Source of the DNA: Psychrobacter nivimaris | GTDB taxonomy: Bacteria > Pseudomonadota > Gammaproteobacteria > Pseudomonadales > Moraxellaceae | NCBI RefSeq assembly: GCF_009812035.1 | Contig: NZ_VZIZ01000007.1 | Span: forward strand, 62,001 to 126,000 | DNA length: 64,000 nt | Reading direction: 5' to 3' | Part shown: positions 57,141 to 64,000 of the stretch, piece by piece | How the letters are laid out: every line of letters starts with the position of its first letter | How positions within the stretch are numbered: the stretch's first letter is position 1 | Notes under the pieces: generated by a model | What the model was told of the DNA's origin: nothing | The model's database searches: none | The model's input: only the letters and a program-made list of their open reading frames with translations | Translations under genes and position numbers: made by a program

Positions 57141-59294
57141 ATGATTAAAAGAATATTTTTAATACTATTAATATTGATATTAGCGGCAAGCTTTTTTTAT
57201 TTTGACCTAAATCAATTATTGACGCTTGATGGCTTAAAAGGGTCGATGGCGCAATTTAATGAATACAAAGCGCAGTCACCGCTGTTGATTATCGGTGGAT
57301 TTTTCTTACTATATGTCGTCGTCACTGCCCTCTCCTTACCAGGCGCTGCGATTTTAACGCTAGCCGCTGGTGCGCTATTTGGTTTGGTTCAGGGCTTACT
57401 CGTTGCGTCATTTGCATCGAGTATTGGTGCTACCATTGCCTTCTTGGCATCGCGCTATTTACTGCGTGACACCATCAAACAGCGCTTTCCTGAGCGGTTG
57501 GCAGCTATTGATGCAGGCGTCGAAAAAGAAGGTGGATTTTATTTATTTACCTTACGTCTGGTACCCATATTTCCATTCTTTTTGATTAACCTATTGATGG
57601 GTGTAACGTCTATTAAAACATGGACTTACTACTGGGTCAGTCAAATCGGTATGCTGGCTGGGACCTTTGTCTTCGTCAATGCAGGGACACAGCTGGCACA
57701 GATAGACAGCTTATCGGGTATTTTGTCTTTCAACTTAATTGTCTCGTTTGCGTTATTAGGTTTCTTCCCATTAATAGCAAAAGGAGTGTTGAACATGTTT
57801 AAAAAACGCCGTGTCTATAAAGACCACATCAAACCTAAAAAGTTCGATCGCAATATGATTGTGATTGGCGCAGGCGCTGGAGGATTGGTTACAAGCTACA
57901 TTGCTGCTGCCGTCAAAGCAAAAGTCACGCTGATTGAAGCAGGTGAGATGGGTGGTGATTGTCTCAATTATGGCTGTGTACCTAGTAAAGCCATTATTAA
58001 GAGCGCAAAAATCGCTGATCAAATTCGCCATGGTGAAAACTACGGGTTAGAGAACACTGTACCGCAGTTTTCGTTCAAAAAAGTGATGGCACGTGTACAG
58101 CAAGTAGTGGCTGATATCGCACCGCACGATAGTGTTGAGCGTTATACCAATCTGGGCGTCGATGTGGTCAAAGGCTATGCCAAATTGGTCGACCCGTGGA
58201 CAGTAGAAATCAAACTGAACGACGGCGGCATGCAAACCCTAACAGCGCGTACCATTGTCATTGCCACGGGCGCCCGTCCATTTGTACCGCCTCTACCAGG
58301 TATAGAAGAAACAGGCTACGTAACCAGTGACACTTTATGGACTAAGTTTGCTGAGCTAGAAGAAGCGCCGAAAAAGCTAGTAGTGCTGGGCGGTGGCCCA
58401 ATCGGTAGTGAGCTTGCGCAGAGCTTTGCTCGCTTAGGCTCTAACGTGACGCAAATTGAGATGAGCGATCGAATCATGGGTAAAGAAGACCTTGAAGTCT
58501 CTACTTTTGCTCATCAGTCGCTCACTGACAGCGGTGTTAATATTTTGACCTCACATCAAGCGATGCGCTGCGAGATACGTGATGGCAAAAAATACATTAT
58601 CGTCAAACACAATGAAACAGAAATCGATATCGAGTATGATGAGCTACTTTGTGCCGTTGGTCGTAGCGCACGCCTTGAAGGTTATGGTTTAGAGGCGTTA
58701 GGTATCGAAACCAATCGTACCATCGTGACCAATGAATATCTCGAGACGTTGTATCCCAATATTTTTGCCGCGGGTGATATCGTCGGGCCTTATCAGTTTA
58801 CTCATGTCGCTGCCCATCAGGGCTGGTACGCCGCAGTGAATGGGCTGTTTGGCAATCTGAAGAAGTTCAAAGTAGATTATCGCGTGATTCCATGGGTTAC
58901 GTTTATTGACCCAGAAGTCGCTCGTGTCGGTATCAATGAGCAAGAAGCCATCGATAAGGGCATCGATTACGAGATTACTCGCTTTGAATTTGAAGAGCTA
59001 GATCGCGCTATCACAGATGGTGCCGCTAAAGGCTTTATCAAAGTCATCACGCCAAAAGGTAAAGACAAAATATTGGGTGTGACGGTAGTGTCTGAACATG
59101 CAGGCGACCTAATCGCTGAGTTTGTATTAGCAATGAAACATGGTCTGGGTCTCAATAAAATTTTGGGCACCATTCATAGCTACCCTACTTGGGCTGAAGG
59201 TAACAAATACGCCGCTGGTGAGTGGAAACGTGCCCACGCCCCTGAGACTGTATTGAATTGGTTGGAGAAATACCATACTTGGCGTCGCGGTTAA
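57141..59294 (+). CDS. TVP38/DedA-type membrane domain fused to flavin disulfide reductase
   Basis: 717 aa from ATG 57141. Residues 1-~230 form the TVP38/TMEM64 (VTT) membrane domain ('VVTALSLPGAAILTLAAGALFGL', 'FPFFLINLLMGVTSIKTWTYY'). From ~240 on it is a class I pyridine nucleotide-disulfide oxidoreductase: FAD motif 'MIVIGAGAGGLVTS', redox pair CLNYGC, NAD(P) motif 'VVLGGGPIGSELA', 'FAAGDIVG' and the C-terminal 'IHSYPTWAE' with the catalytic His/Glu. It resembles mercuric reductase-type enzymes but has no HMA domain or C-terminal Cys pair, so Hg reduction is unlikely. The substrate is unknown. Confidence 0.9.
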   Translation: MIKRIFLILLILILAASFFYFDLNQLLTLDGLKGSMAQFNEYKAQSPLLIIGGFFLLYVVVTALSLPGAAILTLAAGALFGLVQGLLVASFASSIGATIAFLASRYLLRDTIKQRFPERLAAIDAGVEKEGGFYLFTLRLVPIFPFFLINLLMGVTSIKTWTYYWVSQIGMLAGTFVFVNAGTQLAQIDSLSGILSFNLIVSFALLGFFPLIAKGVLNMFKKRRVYKDHIKPKKFDRNMIVIGAGAGGLVTSYIAAAVKAKVTLIEAGEMGGDCLNYGCVPSKAIIKSAKIADQIRHGENYGLENTVPQFSFKKVMARVQQVVADIAPHDSVERYTNLGVDVVKGYAKLVDPWTVEIKLNDGGMQTLTARTIVIATGARPFVPPLPGIEETGYVTSDTLWTKFAELEEAPKKLVVLGGGPIGSELAQSFARLGSNVTQIEMSDRIMGKEDLEVSTFAHQSLTDSGVNILTSHQAMRCEIRDGKKYIIVKHNETEIDIEYDELLCAVGRSARLEGYGLEALGIETNRTIVTNEYLETLYPNIFAAGDIVGPYQFTHVAAHQGWYAAVNGLFGNLKKFKVDYRVIPWVTFIDPEVARVGINEQEAIDKGIDYEITRFEFEELDRAITDGAAKGFIKVITPKGKDKILGVTVVSEHAGDLIAEFVLAMKHGLGLNKILGTIHSYPTWAEGNKYAAGEWKRAHAPETVLNWLEKYHTWRRG

Positions 59295-59476
59295 TTAATG
59301 ACAGTTAGTTAATGGCAGCTTGCTGGTAGGCATCGTTAAATGATGCGACTGGTAGGAAAGCTCTAAAAAAGCCGAACAAAGCTGGTTTAGATTTCGTAGT
59401 ATCTGTTTGGTTTGATATGACAGGCTATGAGATCTTTACCGGCTTTACTAACATTTAAATCATAACGGAAACTTGA

Positions 59477-60775
59477 ATGCACGTTATTACCGCTTTACCG
59501 ATGCTCAAACGTCTTACGCGCTATAGCACCTACGCTATGGTGATGAGTATTTGTATTGGTATATCAGCAAGCACTGCATCGCCAACTACTGCCAACATTA
59601 ACCAAGACTTGTCACCTTGGCAGCAGATAGAAGCCCAAGGTAGCAATCAAGACGTTTACTTTTATGCGTGGGGCGGTGATCCACAGATTAACGCCTATCT
59701 ACAATGGGTCGCTGATCAAGTCGATGACAAATACAATATTAATCTAGTGCATGTTAAATTAAGCGACACCAGTGAAGCGGTCAGTCGCGTTCTCGCCGAA
59801 AAATCCGCTCATAATGACGATCAAGGCAGTGTTGATTTGGTCTGGATTAATGGTGCTAACTTTGCCACCATGAGTGAGAACTCGTTATTACTCAAACAAT
59901 GGGCAAACAAGTTGCCCAATTTTGTGCTGACTGACCCAGAGAATAATCCAACGGTTAATTTCGATTTTGGCGTGCCAACCGATGGTATGGAAGCACCCTG
60001 GGGACAAGCCTCTCTGACGTTTTATTACGATAGCTTATCGACCAGTAAACCACCAACGACTCTAAATGAGTTAACCGCTTGGACAGCAAAAAACCCTGGC
60101 CGCTTTAGCTATCCCAAACCGCCTGACTTTTTGGGTATGAGTTTCTTAAAGTACGTCTTAGTGATGCTGCATGAACAACAAGATGCCAGTACCGGTAAGA
60201 ATACTAGCGCTCAATTAGGTCTACCGGCTACTGAAGAAAATACTGCGCTCGTATTAGACCCACTATGGGCGTTTTTGGATGAATTTCATCCAACTTTATG
60301 GCGCAGTGGCGAGCAGTTTGTACAGACAGGCGCGCAGATGCGCCGTCTGGTCGATGATACGGAGCTGAGTCTCGCCTTTACCTTTTCGGCACCAGAGGTT
60401 CCTGCAGCGGTACAACGTTATGACTTGCCCCAAAGCATTCGCAGCTATGCCATGAGTGATGGCAGCTTAAGCAATACTCATTTTGTTGCCATTCCTTATA
60501 ACGCTAGCCATCCTCAGGCGGCACAATTAGTAGCCAACTTCTTAATGAGTCCAGAAGCCCAAGCAAAAAAACAAACCCCTTCGGTATGGGGTGACAAAAG
60601 CGTACTGGTTCAATCTACGCTTAGCCCTGCACAACAAGCATTATTCAAAACCAAGCAGCCTCATCCAAGCGCCCTGCCCTTTGACAGTGTCAAACGCACG
60701 GTAAGCGAGCCACATCCAAGCTGGGTAGAGGCCATCCAGCAAGGCTGGCAAGCACATTATGGGGTGAGTCCATGA
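59477..60775 (+). CDS. ynjB: ABC transporter substrate-binding protein YnjB
   Basis: 432 aa with N-terminal signal peptide (about 30-40 residues, ending near SASTASPTTA). Mature part is an extracellular solute-binding protein type 1: 'QDVYFYAWGGDPQINAYLQWV', 'DLVWINGANFATM', 'VPTDGMEAPWGQASLTFYYD'. The order with permease, ATPase and CDP-alcohol transferase is the ynjBCDF arrangement of E. coli. Substrate unknown; the fold resembles thiamine/spermidine/Fe binding proteins. Overlaps the permease gene by 4 bases. Confidence 0.92.
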   Translation: MHVITALPMLKRLTRYSTYAMVMSICIGISASTASPTTANINQDLSPWQQIEAQGSNQDVYFYAWGGDPQINAYLQWVADQVDDKYNINLVHVKLSDTSEAVSRVLAEKSAHNDDQGSVDLVWINGANFATMSENSLLLKQWANKLPNFVLTDPENNPTVNFDFGVPTDGMEAPWGQASLTFYYDSLSTSKPPTTLNELTAWTAKNPGRFSYPKPPDFLGMSFLKYVLVMLHEQQDASTGKNTSAQLGLPATEENTALVLDPLWAFLDEFHPTLWRSGEQFVQTGAQMRRLVDDTELSLAFTFSAPEVPAAVQRYDLPQSIRSYAMSDGSLSNTHFVAIPYNASHPQAAQLVANFLMSPEAQAKKQTPSVWGDKSVLVQSTLSPAQQALFKTKQPHPSALPFDSVKRTVSEPHPSWVEAIQQGWQAHYGVSP

Positions 60776-62535
60776 GCCACGGTTTTGATAAAATAACGAA
60801 AAAAGGTGATAGTCCTAGACCTATTACGCTTGAGAAAAAAGATCTGTTTACGCGTATCGTGTCTTTTAGTCCCAAACTTTTAATTCTCATATTAATACTA
60901 CCGGTACTCTGTGGCCTCATCTGTGTACTGTTGCCTGCCCTGAGCTGGGTTCCTGCCCTAGAAAAAACAACCTTAAACCTGCAAGGGTTTATAGTTCTAT
61001 GGCAAACGCCTGGTATCACGCAGATGGCTGCATTAAGTCTTGCTACGGGACTGATCAGCACCCTACTTGCTTTTGTCATTGCCCTGATGATATTGGCTGC
61101 GTTTTTTAACAGTGTTTGGTTGCAGCGTATTGAGCATTTATTAAGCCCTATCTTGGTCATTCCTCATGCAGCCGCAGCCATTGCCGTTGGGTTTTTGATT
61201 GCGCCGTCAAGTATGTTTGCACGGCTCATCTCTCCGTGGCTAACTGGTTGGGAGATGGCACCCGATGGTATGTTTCCGCATGATCCATACGGTATCAGCA
61301 TCATCTTGGGTTTAACCTTAAAGGAGCTGCCGTTTTTGCTATTAATGGCTTTAGGCGCGCTTGCTCAGCCTGAGCTTGGCAAAAAATTGCGTCAACAGTA
61401 TACCGTTGCACTCAATCTTGGTTATTACCCAATTACTGCTTTTTTTAAGGCGGTCTTGCCCCTGTTATATCCTTTTCTGCGTTTACCGATTTTGGCCGTG
61501 TTGGCCTATGCCAGTGCGAGCGTTGAGATGCCGTTGATACTAGGCCCTAACACACCGCCAACGCTTGCTGTCTCTATCATACAATGGTTCAACGATGTTG
61601 ACCTGACATTGCGTATCAAAGCATCAGCAGGCGCATTATTACAACTCGTACTGACAGCAGGTTTAGTCGCCTTTTGGCTGGGCGGCGAAAAAATTGTCAA
61701 GGCAATATTTAATGTTTCATCAGTTAATGGCAAACGTCGTTATGCAGATGCTATTTGGCAAAAAGTCACCGCTATGCTTACCGTAGGCGTGATTGGTTTT
61801 ATGCTACTGTCACTTGCTGGCCTTGTTTTATGGGCATTTGCAGGATTTTGGCGGTTTCCAGCGATGCTACCAGAGCAATTCGTGCTATTACACTTTCAAA
61901 GTGCCTTTACTCAAATGAGCACACCATTGGTCAATACACTTAGCATTGGTGCCGTTAGTACTGCCTTTGCTGTTTTTCTGACGTTGCTATGCTTGGAAGC
62001 TGAGCAACTGAGTGCTAGGCCATTGTCACACTTCACCAGTTTTATTATTTACTTACCGCTACTGGTGCCAAGTATTGCGTTTCTATTCGGCTTAGTATGG
62101 TTACAGCAGTTGGCCAATCATCAATCAGAATTTTTTAATGTGGCGTTTGCCCATCTTTTATTCGTGCTACCGTACGTGTTTTTATCACTGGCCAGTAGTT
62201 ATCGACGCCTAGATCCTCGTTTTGCTCATGTGGCCGCTAGCCTTGGCGCTGCACCTATTAAGGTATTCTTTCAGATAAAGCTGCCGCAGCTATTTGCTCC
62301 TATTTTGATTGCCATTGCTCTTGGTCTAGCGATTAGCTTTGGTCAGTATTTGCCAACTCTATTGGCAGGTGGTGGACGTATTGCCACTATCACGACTGAA
62401 GCGGTGACACTGGCAAATGGAGCCAGTAGGCGCACTAGTGCCGTCTATGCCATCATGCAAATGGCGCTACCGCTCATCGGTTTTATATTGGCTTGGATGC
62501 TACCCAAACATTTTTTTAGAAGTGGCGCTCGGTAG
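60772..62535 (+). CDS. ynjC: ABC transporter permease YnjC (fused double permease)
   Basis: 587 aa with about 12 membrane segments and two BPD permease halves; the EAA-like loops are 'VALNLGYYPITAFFKAVLPLLYP' near 225 and 'VAASLGAAPIKVFFQIKLPQLF' near 500. YnjC in E. coli is 511 aa and has the same double architecture. It forms the channel for the YnjB ligand. Followed after 79 bases by the ATPase gene. Confidence 0.9.
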   Translation: MSHGFDKITKKGDSPRPITLEKKDLFTRIVSFSPKLLILILILPVLCGLICVLLPALSWVPALEKTTLNLQGFIVLWQTPGITQMAALSLATGLISTLLAFVIALMILAAFFNSVWLQRIEHLLSPILVIPHAAAAIAVGFLIAPSSMFARLISPWLTGWEMAPDGMFPHDPYGISIILGLTLKELPFLLLMALGALAQPELGKKLRQQYTVALNLGYYPITAFFKAVLPLLYPFLRLPILAVLAYASASVEMPLILGPNTPPTLAVSIIQWFNDVDLTLRIKASAGALLQLVLTAGLVAFWLGGEKIVKAIFNVSSVNGKRRYADAIWQKVTAMLTVGVIGFMLLSLAGLVLWAFAGFWRFPAMLPEQFVLLHFQSAFTQMSTPLVNTLSIGAVSTAFAVFLTLLCLEAEQLSARPLSHFTSFIIYLPLLVPSIAFLFGLVWLQQLANHQSEFFNVAFAHLLFVLPYVFLSLASSYRRLDPRFAHVAASLGAAPIKVFFQIKLPQLFAPILIAIALGLAISFGQYLPTLLAGGGRIATITTEAVTLANGASRRTSAVYAIMQMALPLIGFILAWMLPKHFFRSGAR

Positions 62536-62614
62536 TAGGCTGGTCATAAACAAAAGCAAACGTTATCAAATATTAAAATAATCAGTCTTAAAAAACACAA
62601 ATAAAGGGATCCTG

Positions 62615-63247
62615 ATGCCATCATCTCTACAGATAAAAGACTTACAACTGTTTCGTCAAAGCGAGCAATTACTGAGTATCGATGAGCACATCGCTGGTGG
62701 CAATATCCTAACCGTGATGGGCCCTTCTGGTAGTGGCAAGTCCAGCTTACTGAACTGGCTAACAGGCACTTTGGCGAATGACTTTACCGCGACTGGTACT
62801 GTCTGGTTAAACGATAAGAACGTGACGCACCTGCCTGCGCATTTGCGACGTATTGGTGTGCTGTATCAAGACGCACTGCTGTTTTCGCATCTATCAGTCG
62901 CAGGCAACATTGCTTTTGCCATGCCAAAAGGAAACAAAAAACAGCGTGTTGAAAAAATAGCGCAATCTTTAGCGCAAGTGGGTTTAGAGGGGATGAGAGA
63001 TCGTCATCCTGATAACCTATCAGGTGGTCAACAAGCACGTGTCGCTCTACTACGCACACTGCTAAGTGAGCCCAAAGCGATACTACTTGATGAGCCGTTT
63101 AGCAAACTTGATACTCAATTGAGAATGGATACGCGGCAATTGGTATTCGATCAGATTCGTACTCATAAGTTGCCTGCTATTATGGTCACGCACGACCAAA
63201 GCGATGCCAAAGCAGCCAACGGTAAAGTTATCTATGTAGGACAATAG
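62615..63247 (+). CDS. ynjD: ABC transporter ATPase YnjD
   Basis: 210 aa. Walker A GPSGSGKSS, Q-loop 'YQDALLF', signature LSGGQQARV, Walker B 'AILLDEPFSKLD', H-loop 'MVTHDQSD'. The compact size (no extra C-terminal domain) matches YnjD (217 aa). Ribosome site AAAGGGATCC precedes the ATG. Drives the YnjC permease. Confidence 0.93.
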   Translation: MPSSLQIKDLQLFRQSEQLLSIDEHIAGGNILTVMGPSGSGKSSLLNWLTGTLANDFTATGTVWLNDKNVTHLPAHLRRIGVLYQDALLFSHLSVAGNIAFAMPKGNKKQRVEKIAQSLAQVGLEGMRDRHPDNLSGGQQARVALLRTLLSEPKAILLDEPFSKLDTQLRMDTRQLVFDQIRTHKLPAIMVTHDQSDAKAANGKVIYVGQ

Positions 63248-63327
63248 TTTTGGACATCAGAGTCAAATATCAACGCTAAATGCCCAAAAAAAGTATCAAA
63301 ACAAGCAAAATATAAAAGGCAGCTCGC

Positions 63328-63954
63328 ATGCTAGACAAGTTTATTACGCCCGTCATCAAGCCGCTGCTAACCCCGATAGTAGCGACATTGCATAAGTTCG
63401 GTATTACGGCTGATCAGCTTACAGTAGCTGGATTCTTGGTTGGTATGTTGGCATTGCCACTACTCGCGTTTGAGCTATGGTATGGCGCACTGGCAGTGAT
63501 AATATTGAATCGTATCTTTGATGGACTTGATGGCGCAATGGCACGCTATGCCCAGCAAAGCTCTAGCGCTGGCGGCTACTTAGATATAACCCTCGATTTT
63601 TTGTTTTATGCCGCTGTGCCACTTGGGTTTATTTTGGCCAATCCTGCCCAAAATGCCATTGCAGGCGCGTTGTTATTAGCGGCATTTATCGGGACAGGTT
63701 CGAGCTTTTTGGCTTTTGCGATTTCTGCAGAAAAGTTTCAATTAGACAAGCCGCAGTTTAAATATAAGAGCTTTTATTATCTTAATGGTCTTACTGAAGG
63801 TACCGAAACTATTGCTCTTTTTATTGCTCTTTGCATTTGGCCTCAGCATTTTGTGCTACTTGCTGGTATCTTTGCTACTGCCTGCGCTGTTACTATTTTT
63901 ACTCGTATACATGGTGGGTATCATACCCTCAAGCAGCTCGAATCTACCAAGTAA
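63328..63954 (+). CDS. ynjF: CDP-alcohol phosphatidyltransferase YnjF
   Basis: 208 aa membrane enzyme with about six segments. The family motif is complete: DG-x2-AR-x8-G-x3-D-x3-D in 'DGAMARYAQQSSSAGGYLD' plus following Asp. It transfers a phosphoalcohol from CDP-diacylglycerol or a similar nucleotide donor; E. coli YnjF is the orthologue by context and length. Last gene of the ynjBCDF run in this window; ynjE is absent. Confidence 0.92.
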   Translation: MLDKFITPVIKPLLTPIVATLHKFGITADQLTVAGFLVGMLALPLLAFELWYGALAVIILNRIFDGLDGAMARYAQQSSSAGGYLDITLDFLFYAAVPLGFILANPAQNAIAGALLLAAFIGTGSSFLAFAISAEKFQLDKPQFKYKSFYYLNGLTEGTETIALFIALCIWPQHFVLLAGIFATACAVTIFTRIHGGYHTLKQLESTK

Positions 63955-64000
63955 GCGTCTAAAGATATATACCATATTGAAACCCAGCCATAATACCGCT

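Noticed and set aside
1..64000. CRISPR arrays or rRNA operons
   Set aside because: No regularly spaced repeats were seen, and the only rRNA similarity is the short phage element at 28290-28389.

Overview
The window reads as a chromosome segment of a Psychrobacter-like member of the Moraxellaceae: moderately low GC, gamma-proteobacterial gene families such as mntP, yghU, ynjBCDF and DUF2058, and a Fur-controlled siderophore locus. The genus is inferred from gene content and style, not from a search.

Positions 1 to about 32583 are the integrase-proximal part of a prophage. Its left end lies outside the window. The prophage is mosaic. A Mu-like structural module (DUF935 portal, gpF-like head protein, S49 protease with a nested scaffold, gpE-type capsid, DUF1320, gpG-like protein, tail tube) and a two-gene terminase sit on the minus strand, with a very long tail protein running off the left edge. 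Upstream, also on the minus strand, are a phage tRNA-Ile(CAU), tandem terminators and an early operon with a DUF1064 nuclease-like protein, a DUF1376 replication protein, a Rha/antirepressor, CII-like and Cro-like genes. A LexA-type CI repressor (21457-22197) faces them. Seven copies of one 16-bp operator, three at the leftward promoter and four at the rightward promoter about 4 kb away, suggest that CI silences both lytic operons. Between the two control regions lies cargo that a lysogen could express: a lipoprotein, an AT-rich OLD-like ATPase/TOPRIM gene and a D12 adenine methylase, a candidate anti-phage module.

The rightward operon (25632-31117) encodes a recombination ATPase, an SSB-like protein, many small unknown proteins, a HicB-like orphan and an Xis candidate. 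It contains a 100-nt structured element (28290-28389) resembling a piece of 16S rRNA with an insertion. The tyrosine integrase is convergent with this operon. It is followed by repeated candidate arm sites and by the 3' part of a CAU-anticodon tRNA, the attachment site.

From 32600 on the sequence is host chromosome. It holds mntP with a yybP-ykoY manganese riboswitch; a siderophore locus (TonB receptor, MFS exporter, FhuB/D/C-type importer and a divergent siderophore-interacting reductase) with two Fur boxes; a haloalkane dehalogenase; a TetR regulator with a TnpB-only IS element directly upstream; and a thiol/glutathione stress cluster (two GSTs, an AhpD-like protein, a DsbA-like protein, a peroxiredoxin-like protein) sharing a palindromic operator with a DoxX-like gene. 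Then follow an acyltransferase, a cupin, a universal stress protein, DUF2058, a membrane-fused flavin disulfide reductase and the ynjBCDF transport and lipid-enzyme operon.
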